Shown: positions 22,470 through 33,257 of the stretch, piece by piece
Layout: every line of letters starts with the position of its first letter
Position numbering within the stretch: position 1 is the stretch's first letter
Source of the DNA: Beta vulgaris subsp. vulgaris
Taxonomy: Eukaryota; Streptophyta; Magnoliopsida; Caryophyllales; Amaranthaceae
Assembly (NCBI RefSeq): GCF_026745355.1
Contig: NC_079205.1
Span: forward strand, 44,535,397-44,599,396
DNA length: 64,000 nucleotides
Reading direction: 5' to 3'
Notes under the pieces: generated by a model
Told to the model about the DNA's origin: nothing
The model's database searches: none
Seen by the model: the letters and a program-made list of their open reading frames with translations, nothing else
Position numbers and translations under genes: made by a program

Positions 22470-23704
22470 CGATTTTTTCACCATATACCCTTGACAATTT
22501 TTTTTTTTGCACCGTATACCCTTTCAAGTTTTCAAATTCACCATATACCCTTCACTTTTCGAAAAATACATCAACTTACCCTTTTGACTAACGGTGTTAG
22601 ACTTCCGTTAGTCATTAGGCCCTAATCCTCTCCTAATCCTATTTAACTAAACTAAATCATTCAAACACTAATCCTAACCCTAACCCTAACCCTAATCTAA
22701 TACACTAACATCCCTTTTAGGATAATTATTGAACATCTGGTACTCCCTTGGGCCCACTGCCACGTCCATCTGAGAACCATCGTCCCCCCATCCCTTGGGC
22801 CCACTGCATGTCACCCCAACCTCCTCATCACCACCCCTCCCCTTCTCCCAATGACCCCTTCCCCATCCCCCGCTGACCCCCCCCACCACCACCACCTCGC
22901 CACCACCTCCTCCCCTCCCTAACCCCCGCTGACCTTGTTTTGTACTCCCTCTCCCCTGCCTCGAGCTACTGCAATCGTACACCCCCTCCCCCAAACCTCC
23001 GGCAGAAAGTGAGTCGTGCAGACGACAACGGCAGAGCAAAGCGCGTAGATGGCTTTGGAACGACGCGAGAAATGCCCAGCAGAGGGGAAGAGAGAGAAAG
23101 AGCGGAGGGAAAAGACGAGATGAGCGAACAGTCTCGAGGGTGGCGGTCCGATGGTCTCAGGCGTGGTGTTGGTGACGAGGTGGTGGGGAGGAGGTCAGCG
23201 GGGGAAGGGGATGGGGAGGGGGTGGGGTTGTCGGGGAAAGGGGAGGGGTTGCCAGGTAAAAGGGAGGGGGTTGCGGCTGGGGTGGGAGAAGGGGCCGGAG
23301 GGGTGGTGGGTGGGTGGTTCTCGAAAATGCAAAGGGGTGGTGGGTGGGTGGTTCTCGAAAATCCGGTGGGATGGGGTGGGGGTCAGGTGGTGGTGGTAAG
23401 GTGGTGGTGGTCAGGTGGTGGGCTGGGGATAGGGGTGGGTAAGGGCTAGTGGGCTTTTAGGGTTAGATTTTTTAGTTAGTTAAGTTTAGGGCTAAGAATT
23501 AGTATTAGGGTTTAGAGTTTAGGGTAGTTAATTAGGATTAGGAGAGGATTAGGACCTAATGACTGACGGAAGTCTAACACCGTTAGTCAAAAAGATAGGT
23601 TGATGTATTTTTCAAAAAGTGAGGGGTATATGATGAATTTGGAAAGTTGAAAGGGTATACGATGCAAAAAAAAATTTATTAGGGGATATATGGTGAAAAA
23701 ACCG
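22470..23704. mobile_element. Mutator-like non-autonomous element with 9-bp duplication
   Basis: AATAATTTA flanks both ends (22461-22469; 23705-23713). Terminal inverted repeats of about 190 bp begin CGATTTTTTCACCATATA on the left and CGGTTTTTTCACCATATA on the inverted right. Long terminal inverted repeats with a 9-bp duplication are typical of Mutator-like elements. The interior (about 22790-23450) is GC-rich low-complexity DNA plus a short more complex core (about 22985-23110). No transposase is visible. CCCTAA hexamers at about 22673-22695 lie in the inner part of the left repeat and have counterparts on the right. Confidence 0.85.
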
Positions 23705-23870
23705 AATAATTTAAGTTGTTCATTCAACACGAAACTCTAATTTTGGTTTATCAAAGCTCGTTGTATGTATTTAAATCTATGAAGAACTCTACTTTCGTAA
23801 AAATAAAAAATAAAATTGATAATATGGCAATCCTATGTTACGCGCTCTATGCTTCCGAAAAATTCCTCCA

Positions 23871-24658
23871 AATTGTAGACAGCTAGCCTTTGCTATGCTC
23901 TGTATCATGTAATCTTATAATCTTACGTTGTTATGTAAACTGATCTTGTTAATAGTGCTGGTTAAATACTTGGTAAAACATAATGAGAAAACCAAGCCTT
24001 CTCAATCTTTCACCCAACACCTCCTAAATACTTATAATGAAGAAAATACAGTAGAAAAATAATACTGAAAATGAGAAAGGAAAAGTAAAAAATCGAGAAA
24101 AACTTGGGGCTCACCATCATTCTTTCTCGTTATCTATTGAAACTTAGCACTAGACATGGAAAAACCAACTGAGCAACTACTTGTTTCTAATGTCATAACT
24201 TGTAATTGGAATGTATCGTGTAGTCCTTGGCCTAGCTAGATAGACGCCCTTTAGGTTCGCCATTCCAGTTCGTTCTACTTCCAATTCGCTCTAGGTAGAA
24301 GCTTATTTATGTATTTGAAATTAATTCTACAAACATTCAACAAAAAGCATATAAGAAAGGATTTAGAACTTAAAAACATATCTTATGAATTCATATTGGC
24401 ACTTCAGATGATGCAAGATTGCGTGTACAAACATTAAACTAACAAAACCTAAATTGAAGTAGTAACTTAATTAAGACACATATCGAGATATCTACTCCTT
24501 AGTGTAAAAATTTACTACATACACCATAGTCTAAGAATACATAATTTCCAGTGAAGAAAAAAAGATAGTACATAATTTAACTCATATAAAGGTCATAAAC
24601 AGATAAACAAGTACCATAAGCAATTATTTCACAACATTGATACTTTACATGTAATATA
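23871..24658. other. Intergenic, nothing recognised
   Basis: AT-rich sequence with no open frame of note. It is the 3' flank of the minus-strand peptide gene at 24659-24970. Confidence 0.6.
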
Positions 24659-24970
24659 TCAATAAGGAGGAGGTGGTGGTGGCGTGTGATGTGACCCGGT
24701 GCAATGAGGCGGTGGTGGAGGAGATGGCTTGAAAAAGTGAGGTGATTGGCTGCGTAAAGGTGGTGGAGGAACTCTTGGTGGCCGTCTACCTCTAACTCTC
24801 CGTGATGCAAGATTTACAAGATCGGCCTTAATTTTATCAATATTATAGTAGTTAGTTGATGGAAGATTTAGCAAACCTCGTCTTCCGTTGCCTAAAACTT
24901 CAAATGCTTTACCATGTAGTACTAATAAAATCACCAACAACACTATGTGTATTGTACTAGCTAATTTCAT
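24659..24970 (-). CDS. Small secreted proline-rich protein, copy 1
   Basis: A 103-residue frame whose start is chosen at the Met that begins a typical signal peptide (MKLASTIHIVLLVILLVLHG, cleavage probable near residues 22-25). An upstream in-frame Met at 25024 would bury this segment. The middle is hydrophilic (NIDKIKADLVNLASRRVRG) and leads to GRRPPRVPPPP, then HFFKPSPPPPPHC and a proline-rich end (HTPPPPPPY). No Cys follows the signal peptide, unlike copies 2 and 3, but the arrangement and the Cys in the tail agree. It resembles precursors of secreted, possibly hydroxyproline-containing peptides, but belongs to no family I can name. Codon pattern and lack of stops suggest an intact gene. 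A TATA-like TATAATA occurs on the minus strand near 25076-25082. Confidence 0.65.
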   Translation of the reverse strand: MKLASTIHIVLLVILLVLHGKAFEVLGNGRRGLLNLPSTNYYNIDKIKADLVNLASRRVRGRRPPRVPPPPLRSQSPHFFKPSPPPPPHCTGSHHTPPPPPPY

Positions 24971-25024
24971 GGTTGCTAATTCTGTTGCATATGATTGATT
25001 GACCAAATCCCTGAAAATGACCAA

Positions 25025-26249
25025 GTATTTCTTAGGAAGAGATGGAGCAATTAGGTGGAAGTTTCCGGGAACGCGTATTATAGTGAGGTCAAAATTGGCT
25101 TTTTTTTTTGGACGGCTCTTGAGGTCATTTTGCTGCTACCTAATATCTGCCTTTTTTCCCCATTTCTCTTCCTTTTCTTTATTAAAATAGTGGATTACTT
25201 TGGTCTTTTTTTTTTTCACAAGTTTGTCTTGTAAGAAACCGTCTATTTTTAAAACTAAAATTAAGCAATGATACGTCCTCTATTAAAAAGAGAATTAGAC
25301 TAGATTAATTTCTTTATGTGAATTAGACTAGATTAATTTCTTTAGGTGACTAGTTTAATTTATTTAGTGACTAGGTCTACTTTTATATTAAAATTAGACC
25401 GTCTTTTCCACTTGAACAAAGACAATGTAATTTTTTTAACAAGTCTTCGGTGCGACTGATCACACTGTTATTAATCATCTGTTCGTCGAAATAAAAAAAA
25501 CTAATAATATTAAAATATCAACCATCCTTCAAAAAAAAATCCAATTAAACTTACTGTTTTTTCATCAAATATTTCTGAATTTTCGTTTAAATTTATAAAA
25601 GTAATCCCTAATCATTTTAAGTAACCCCTAAAAATCATGACTAACCCAAATGTGTTTAAGTAATAATTCTTATTATATTAATAATTATAACCCCTACTAT
25701 ATTAATTACGTAACAAGTAACCGCAACATGTTTAATTAAAATTTACACAAGACCTCGTCATGTTTAATTAGAATTTTGACTGTATTTGCTAGATTATTAG
25801 TAACGAAAATGTAGACACTTCAAGCTACATGTGTTTTTAACTCCAACTCTAAAAGTGAGTATCGAATTGAATCCTCGTCATTTCTGTGTTGTTAAAATTA
25901 GATTTAACCAAAAATAAATAAATAGAGGTTTTAGTTTAGTGATTATTTAATAAAATTACACTTAGAATGAAGACGGCTAATCGATTCAAGTTAATCTATT
26001 ACACTACTACAACTATTACAATATGTGGTGTTCTAAGATTATTTTATAATGCGTATAATATCTAATCTCACATATTTGTAAACAAAATGATTCGAGGCAC
26101 CATTCGAACCAACTAACAATATCTAAATCCAACTAGTAAATTAATTAAGACACATACTGTATATTGCCCTTAGTGTAGATTGTAGTAATTTACAAATTCA
26201 ATCGAAATATATAATACTACACCATATGTGAATTTTGCTAAAACACATA
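25025..26249. other. Intergenic, nothing recognised
   Basis: AT-rich. One short direct duplication (GAATTAGACTAGATTAATTT repeated at about 25290 and 25320). The nearest promoter for the peptide gene at 24659-24970 would lie at its left edge. Confidence 0.6.
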
Positions 26250-27055
26250 CTCTAAAGCTTACTAATTTTGCTGTCGTTTGAATCTTTTGTTGCATAGAAA
26301 ATCACATTATAAATCTATGTTTAAGCACATTAATCCTATTCCAAACAATAGAACTCCAACTCACTTTTTCAGTTTAACCTATTAGCTTCTCATAAATTGC
26401 TTTAACTGAGTATTGATCCATCTGCACCAATTCTTCTTGTGTAAGGACTTGCTTCAATTGCTCCTTCACTCCACAAATTTTCTTCAATTACCAACTAGCC
26501 CCTGTATTAGGCTTATAGCTCCACCAATAAGCCCCTTTGAGATAAACAGATTGAATCCATTTCAACCAAACACTATCCTGCTTAATTGGTTGATACAACC
26601 CATACATACTTATCTAAACTTTTTGTATTCCATGTAACTATGTTCTTGAACCCTAAACCTCCTGGACTTTTATGAGCACATAATTTCTCCCAGGTCACAT
26701 CAACTGCTTTGCTACAATAAGCATGTCCACCCCACAAGAATGCTCTATAGATTTTATTAATTCCAATGAGTACTTTCCTTGGTAGCACAAATACTTGTGA
26801 CCAATAAGAATGTAAACTGAGGAGAACCGTATTAATTAAGAGAGTCCTTGCTGTGTAGGACATATTCATGCTACTCTAGACTCTAGTTCTCCCTATCATC
26901 TTGTCAATTAAAGCTTCACACTGAGCTGCAGAAATCTTTTTAGCACAAATAGGCACCCCTAAATACCTAAATGGCAATGATTGTTGTGAGAATCTATAAA
27001 CTGCATCAATTCTTATGACATCTGATTCTGGCATACCACATGTATACATGTGACC
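26250..27055 (-). pseudogene. LINE ORF2 C-terminal fragment
   Basis: Minus-strand frames encode the region after the reverse transcriptase core: LPFRYLGVPICAKKISAAQC, then SYTARTLLINTVLLSLHSYW, FLWGGHAYCSKAVDVTWEKL and LGFKNIVTWN, continuing into a zinc-binding segment (WNRINVLKHRF). These are hallmarks of plant LINE ORF2. Stops (for example near 26880) and truncation on both sides make it a remnant. No poly(A) tail was found. Confidence 0.8.
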
Positions 27056-27690
27056 TGACTCTACATATTGGCCTCAGTTCCCACCACGTCTGCTGCAACC
27101 ACCAGATGGGCATTCCCTTGTCGTGCCACCTCAATCTCCACATTTGTAACTAGTGTGTACATTTTTAGACTTGCATTTGTTGTTGGTCGAATTTCGAGAA
27201 CGAAAAGGTTATTTTAGACCTATTTTCGCCTTTTCGCGTCCAATTCATACTTCTCGAGTCATTTAATCCCAAATTCTTTTCGAACATGATAATATGAGGT
27301 ATAATAAAACTAGTGTGTAGATTTTTAGGATTATTTTTGTTGTTGGTTGATTTCGGGAACAAAAAGGTCATTTAAGACCTATATGGCAAGGGGGGCATGT
27401 AGTGGGCTGGCATTGGCGGTGGTGGTGGAACTGTTGCAAATGTGGAGAGTGAGGTCATATGGAATTGGAATTCCCGTTGGGTGCTCTCCACATTTATAAC
27501 AGTTCCACTACCACTCCCACTACCACTCCCGCTACCACCTAATGGGTATTCCCTTGCTATGTGACCTGCCTCTCCACATTGGCCTCAGTTGCCATGTGAC
27601 CTAACTCTCTACATTAGCCTCAGTTCCCACACCTTCGTATTGACATAATGGGCATTCCCTTGCCACAATATTTGATTATGATAATATAAA
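27056..27690. pseudogene. Inverted fragments of a glycine-rich CCHC zinc-knuckle gene
   Basis: Zinc-knuckle motifs occur on both strands: plus CCKCGE-x-GHM near 27440, minus CGEAGHIAREYP near 27560, and another minus CCHC-like unit near 27100-27160 (YKCGD...RECPSGG). Sequences between knuckles encode GSGSGSG or GGG, as in plant cold-shock/glycine-rich RNA-binding proteins. The plus and minus copies around 27475 form an imperfect inverted repeat. Stops are present, so this is captured or duplicated debris and not a gene. Confidence 0.5.
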
Positions 27691-30115
27691 TGGAGTTTCT
27701 TTTAAGGATGAGACCATATGCGAACTATTAGCTCGACGAGATGGTTATGATTGCCCATTCTGGTAGCCTATGGCCATGCACAACCCCTTAGTGACCGAGT
27801 ATGATTGCATAACCAGTTAGTGGACAATAATCACTATGTGGTCACCCTTAATGAAATTGTGTCTGGTTTCAAAGAATTACCTCTTCCGCTACCGAAGTCA
27901 GAAGTTGATGTACATTTACTAAGCCATGCAGTTGGCAGTTATGTTCTATGACGTCTTTTGTTTTCTATTTGCTATGATAGTTAGTAGTATCTTTACTTTT
28001 AACTAATTACTAGGTTTCAGAGAAAGGCTGATTCACATGACAGGAAGGCAAAGAAGGCTTGTTCACTTGATACGAAGGCAAGTTTACGTGATGAAGGTGA
28101 ACGAAATATACTGATGGCAAATGTTTCATGTGCAATGAATCCACTTATTCTAGAGCCAGAGATGTTGCGAGGCCTTACTATTCCATTATTTTGGTTACAT
28201 CATGCGCTAGCAATTTACCCGATGATAGTACAATAGAGGTTCATTTGGGAGCGCAACAATTGCACTACTATGAGGAGTCATCCACATTCATTTCTAAGGT
28301 CGATATCAAAGAATTCTTATGTGGGGTAGAGTTGAATGTTTCCATGATAAAAACTTTTATGAGGTAATACATAATATGTATATTTGTTTAATTAGTTTTC
28401 AATCCAACTAGTACTTCCATGATAAGTAAGTTTACTTTTAATCAATATGATTTATCAGGTTATTATACAATGAATTAATTGGAACATCAAATGAGTCAAG
28501 AATTTTTGGTTGGTTATGTCAAAACATATTACAAGATAACAATTGCTTAAAAAACAAATTCGAAGTGAAATATTATATCGATATGAGTTTTAAAGCATCA
28601 TCTAGTTTAGGAGTTCATCATATCATCCGTGTCCCGTATATTGAAAAGTATGTTCATTAAACTCGCTTTACTTCTATTATTCGATAATTAACTTCACCTA
28701 TTAATTGTTCTATGATTAATAACTATATTTCCTTGTCGTTGTAGCTTTCGTTGGACACTGATTGCGATATGTTTGTCAAATAACCAAGTCTACCACTTTG
28801 ATTCTTTGCGTTGCCAACCACCGTGGTCCTTACTAATCGAATCATTGTTAAATGGGTAGCCTAACCGAAACTAAATATATACGTACTTATTAATAATAAA
28901 CATTACATGATCTTATAATGATGTATTGATGTAGTGTGATGAAGTAAAATAGTGGACGAAGATGTCGAGTACCAAAAGCTCCTGTTTGGATATCAATAGA
29001 GGTATATGACTAATTTGTTTGTCCTTATATAGAAACAATTTTCGCTACGTACTTATACACATCTAACATGAATGTCGTTGGATGCATGTTTTGGTGAATT
29101 TTAGTGTCCGCAACAAGATAATGGAGTTGCATGTGGGTATTACGTGCTGAGGTACATGTTCAATCTCGTCAACCATTGCACTATCGATGATCTTCAAAAG
29201 GTATGTAATTTATTAGTATCTGTTAGTTTATATTAGATCAATGGGTGATAGTTAATTGCTTTAGAAACCAAAGTACCACATATTCGAAAAAAAGGGTCAT
29301 TTTAGGCCTATTTTCACCTATTTGTGTCAATTATTAGATTTTGAGTCATTTAACTTCACATTATTTTTGAATATGACAATATAAGGTATAATATAACTAG
29401 TGAGTAGATTTTTAGGATTGTATTTGTTGTTGGTTGAATTTCGGGAACGAAAAGGTCATTATAGGGCGGTTTCGCCTTTTCGCGTCCAATTATTAGATTT
29501 TGAGTCATTTAACTCTAAATTCCTTTTGATTATGATAATATAAGGTATAATATAACTAGTGTGTAGATATTTAGGCTTGTAATTGTTGTTGGCTGAATTT
29601 CTGGAACGAAAAGGTCATTTTGGGCCTATTTTCTTCGCCTTTTTGCGTCCATTATTAGATTATGAGTCATTTAACTCCAAATTTTTTTCGAATATGACAA
29701 TATAAGGTATAATATAGCTAGTGTGTAGATGTTTGGTTTGCATATGTTGTTGGTTGAATTTCGGGAACAAAAAGGTCATTTATGCCTATATTCGCCTTTT
29801 CGCGTCCAATTATTAGATTTTGAGTCATTCAACTGCATATTCTTTTTGAATATGACAGTAGAAGGTATAATATAACTAGTGTGTAGATTTCTAGGCTTGC
29901 ACTTGTTGTTTGTTGAATTTCGGGAAGATATATGTAATTTTTAAAATTATTAACTACGGTAAATGATTGAATTCTTATATTATGTGTTTTATTCCTTGGT
30001 TGTTTTGTAAGGTCCATATGAATAACACACCAAGTTTTAAGGCCTTCACCATGGAGGAATGAAATGAAGTTCGTTATAAGTTGGCGATTTACCTTTGTGA
30101 GGATTGTTTGTGATA
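27691..30115 (+). pseudogene. Transposon-associated Ulp1-type (C48) cysteine protease gene, degenerate, spliced
   Basis: Exon-like segments with GT-AG borders: about 28020-28367 (VHLGAQQLHYYEES, DIKEFLCGVELNVSMIKTFM), 28460-28645 (FGWLCQN, FEVKYYIDMS), 28745-28850 (WTLIAICLSNNQVYHFDSL), 29104-29200 (CPQQDNGVACGYYVLRYMFN) and a last one at 30010-30110 (NEVRYKLAIYLCEDCL). The Asp of HFDSL, the Gln and the Cys of ACGYY match the Ulp1 catalytic core, but the expected His before Trp reads Arg (FRW, codon CGT). A stop interrupts the last exon. Such genes are carried by plant CACTA and Mutator-like elements; the CACTA terminus at 31767 may belong to the same element. Confidence 0.7.
29285..29935. 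repeat. Tandem repeat of about 158 bp within the last intron of the Ulp1-like gene
   Basis: Units carry TTTCGGGAACGAAAAGGTCATT, a TTTTCGCGTCCAATTATTAG-like block, TTGAGTCATTTAACT and TATAACTAGTGTGTAG. Anchors near 29290, 29448, 29604, 29766 and 29922 are 156-162 bp apart. Two related copies lie at about 27180-27385. Confidence 0.85.
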
Positions 30116-30304
30116 TATTTAGGGCGGATTTTGCGATGTATTTAGCTAGATCTAGTTGATATTTTCCTTTGTTATATAGTTTTTAGCTAATTAATATGTT
30201 GGTATTTTATCAATTCTATGTACACTTTATACATTGCTAAAATATATTTAAAGTTAATTACGTTGAAAAACTTGTGATATATATATTGCATATCAGGTTT
30301 TTTT

Positions 30305-30565
30305 TGGAAGGGAGGTGTTGGCTTGGGGGCTGCCACGGTGGGTGCTGGGCTGGGCTAGGCTAGGGGGCTAGCGGGGGGTGCTGTTGCTAGCAGGGGCGCA
30401 GGGATGGCAGTAGGGGGATGGCATGTGTTGGGGAGGGGTGTTGGGGGTGGACGTACGGGGGTGTTGCTGCCAGCAGGAGTGTGGGGGGTGCTGAGCTGCT
30501 GGCAGGGGTGGGGGGGGGGGTGCTGGGCTGCTACTAGGGGTGGGGATGGGTGTTGGGCTGCTGGA
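30305..30565. repeat. G-rich minisatellite
   Basis: Degenerate repeats of GGGGTGCTGGGCTGCTGGCA with long G runs, strongly strand-asymmetric. Open frames on both strands are low-complexity. Confidence 0.8.
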
Positions 30566-30596
30566 AGGTTTTTTTTCAAAAAAAAAAGAAGTTATG

Positions 30597-31534
30597 GTTT
30601 TTTTTTACCAGGAACCCCTGTGATTTTTCAAAATTCATGCGGTACCTCTATTTTTTAAAAAATGTATTAGGTTCCCTTATTGTTTCAACAAAATGCATGA
30701 AATACCCTTAATGACTACCGGCGTCATAATTTCGTTAGTTATTAACTTTAATTACGCCATCTTACCCTAATTAAGCCCTCTAACCCTAACTCCAAAATTC
30801 TAACCCTAACCCCTAACCCCCATCCTAAACCATAACCCTAACCACCACAACCCCCCACTAGCCTACCCCATTCCTCATCCCCCTGCAGCCCACCCCTTCC
30901 CCCGTAGCCCCCTACAGCCCCCCTCTTCCTTTCTCCACAACACCCCCTTCCCTCTAACACCCCCCTTCCCTCCCTACAAATTGGTGTTAATTTGCAAAGA
31001 CAGGAAAGGCCATGAAGAGACGCCATTTCAAGGTGCTGCAGCCTGAAGGCCACTCTTTGCCGCGCGATCTCGGCGTCTTTTTGCTCTCTCCGCCATCAGA
31101 TCTAAATTGGAGAGCGCGGCAATAGGGAGGGAAGAGGGGGCGTTAGAGGGAAGAGGAGCGGGGCTACGGGGGGAGGAGGGAAGGGCTGTGGGGTGGGGTA
31201 AGGGGTGGGGAAATCGACGGAGGAGGGGGGCTGCTGTAGGGGGTGTAGGAAGGGAGGTGATGGTGGTTGGGTGATGGTGGTGTTAGGGTTTGAAATTAGG
31301 GGTTTAGGATTAGGGTGAGGGTAGGGTTAAAAGTTAGAGTTTACTTGGTTAATTAGGGCTAATTAGGGTTAGAAGGGTTAATTAATCTTAATGACTAACG
31401 AAAACTTGACATCATTAGTCATTAAGGGTATTTCGTATATTTTACCCACAAAATAAGGGTACCTGGTGCATTTTTTAAAAAGCAAGGGTATCCCATGAAT
31501 TTTGAGAAACCATAGGGGTACCTGGTGAAAAAAC
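30597..31534. mobile_element. Second long-terminal-inverted-repeat element (Mutator-like?)
   Basis: The left end (TTTTTTTTTACCAGGAACCCCTG, AAAATTCATG) and right end (inverted: TTTTTTCACCAGGTACCCCTAT, AAAATTCATG) are inverted repeats of over 200 bp including CCCTAA-type hexamers, around a GC-rich core. The design matches the element at 22470-23704 (TTTTTTCACCA start), but I could not find a convincing target duplication, so class assignment is tentative. Confidence 0.6.
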
Positions 31535-31544
31535 ACAACAAAAT

Positions 31545-31767
31545 TACAAAAGGGCTGCGATTTTGGGAATAGATCGCAGGCCTTCCATATTTGAAGGGTT
31601 GCAGTTTTGTATTCCAACCGCAACCCTTCCATTATGGAAGGGCTACGGTTTGAATACAAAACCGCGGCCCTTCGTTGCGAAGGGCAACAGTCCGAAACCG
31701 CAACCCTTCATTTTCGTCGAAGGGCTGCTGACCAAAAATGCATTCCTTGCGTTGTTTTCCACTAGTG
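31545..31767. mobile_element. One terminus of a further CACTA element
   Basis: Ends ...TTTTCCACTAGTG (inverted: CACTAGTGGAAAACAACG) and is preceded by alternating GAAGGGTTGCGG / CCGCAACCCTTC repeats, a subterminal array. It lies within a LINE ORF1 remnant, consistent with insertion there. The partner end was not found in the window. Confidence 0.6.
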
Positions 31768-32496
31768 GTTTTTAGATCCTCTACCTCAAAATCAACTTCA
31801 GGTGTCCATGGTTTCATGATTAAGGGCTTGTTGTAAAAGAAAAAATGACCAGCTAAAACTTCATCCCTAGTATCCATTGTTGGAAACCTTACTAGAAAGA
31901 TGCCCTTCTTCACCAATGCAACCTTACCTATCTTATATTTTTTTCCAGATTCGATGCAAAAACCCCTCCATAACATGAATTGGTGGATTTGCACCCACAA
32001 CATAACAAATCAGCGATGAACTCCAATAATCAATTTCCTCCTGAATATCTTCTAAATCAATGTGCACAGGTTCATTCGATTGATTGACCAAACTATCATT
32101 CTCAGGTATGATTATGGGTTCATTGACATGTTTAATCTCCATTTCAGTATTATCAACAAAATTCTACTGCAAAATAGGAATAGAACAATTACTTGGAGAA
32201 GTTACTGTTCCATTGCATGGTGCAACAATTGATCAATTAATTGAACTGTCATGAATTGATTGAAGCCATTCATTAAATGTGTGCCGAATTACCGATTGGT
32301 TCTATAACTCTTGGATTGATGAAATAGGATTAAGAGGATCTCCAATTCCTAACCCAAATTCCAATGATTCAATCCCCATGATTTCATCCATAGATCGAGT
32401 ATGCAATGCCTGAGAATCAGAAGAAGGACCTCGAATTCTCTCCTTTTGTTTCTCCGAATCACTACCTTGAGCTTTTCCACTATTTTTTCTTGCCAT
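31768..32496 (-). pseudogene. LINE ORF1 (gag-like, DUF4283) fragment
   Basis: Begins with MARKNSGKAQGS at 32496 on the minus strand. After stops and frame changes it shows IGKVALVKKGIFLVRFPTMD, then FFFYNKPLIMKPWTPEVDF, the typical core of the RNA-binding domain in plant LINE ORF1 proteins. It is cut at 31767 by the CACTA terminus. Confidence 0.7.
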
Positions 32497-32735
32497 GACA
32501 ACGGTGCACAATAAGGTATCGTGCATCGAGAGAAAACTTGGAGGAGTTTCTCATGGTTTGGTTTTTGATATTTCCTTCCCATATTCAATGCATAAAGTTT
32601 TTGGAGAATATTCATATCCATACTAATATATTAAAAGGCGCTCCTCAACAAGGAAGTATGCCACGTGGCACTATATCTAAGAGTCTTTGCTTCATATAAA
32701 CATATATATAATAAAAAAATTTAAAATGCATGTTA

Positions 32736-33255
32736 CTCCCTCCGTTATATATTAATCTACACACTTTGACATTTTACAATATTCACAAATTTCACTTTGA
32801 CCATCATTTGTGATTTTATACGCGGATGAAAATATAGTCATGTGAGATCTTGTTAGATTTATCATAATATGTATTTTATTAATATGTACTTTTTATAATT
32901 TTTACAAATACAAAACTAAAGATATACTTCCTCCGTTTCTTTTTACTTGCAACGGTTTGACTTTTACACTACTCATCAACTCTATTTAGTTTATGTTTGG
33001 TGATTTATAGTTAAGGAAAAACATATTCATGTGGGATCTTGTTGGATTCGTCTGAATATATATTTTCCGAATATATACTTTTTATAATTTTTATTTATCG
33101 ATAATTAAACTTATTGATGGTTGAAATTATGCATTGGCAAGCGTGAAAGTCAAACTGTTGCAAGTAAAAAGAAACAGAGGAAGTATGTCTTCAAAGTTTT
33201 TGCATTGGCATGCGTGAAAAGTGTAAGTGTGTAGATTAAAATGAAACGGAGGGAG
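32736..33255. mobile_element. Stowaway-like MITE (outer of a nested pair)
   Basis: Inverted CTCCCTCCGT / ACGGAGGGAG termini flanked by TA on both sides (32734-32735; 33256-33257), the signature of Tc1/mariner-derived MITEs. The inner ends match over about 35 bp (AATCTACACACTT at the left, inverted at the right). Confidence 0.9.
32927..33183. mobile_element. Stowaway-like MITE nested in the previous one
   Basis: Termini CTTCCTCCGTTTCTTTTTAC and inverted GTAAAAAGAAACAGAGGAAG, with TA at 32925-32926 and 33184-33185. 257 bp, sitting inside the outer MITE. Confidence 0.88.
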
Positions 33256-33257
33256 TA

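Larger units (their letters stand above)
21153..23870. repeat. Diverged tandem repeats of about 270 bp
   Basis: Units share ACTATATTGTATAT, then a TTCGAAGCATATTTC-like block, a block ending CCAATGGTA, GTAGCAAAAGTTATA and AATAATTTA(A/G)GTTG. Starts near 21803, 22078 and 22347 are 275 and 269 bp apart; an older, more diverged copy begins near 21162. The last unit continues at 23714-23870 after the inserted Mutator-like element. Confidence 0.8.

Noticed and set aside
22673..22695. Telomere-like CCCTAA repeats
   Set aside because: Only a few hexamers, inside a transposon inverted repeat with a counterpart on the other side; plant telomeres use CCCTAAA.
22692..23449. 115- and 169-codon GC-rich frames
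   Set aside because: Low-complexity Gly/Arg/Pro composition in the core of a Mutator-like element; both strands are open, as expected from base composition.
26001..26030. CACTACTACAAC as a possible left end of the CACTA element ending at 31767
   Set aside because: Does not match the right terminus beyond CACTA, lacks subterminal repeats, and flanking triplets differ.
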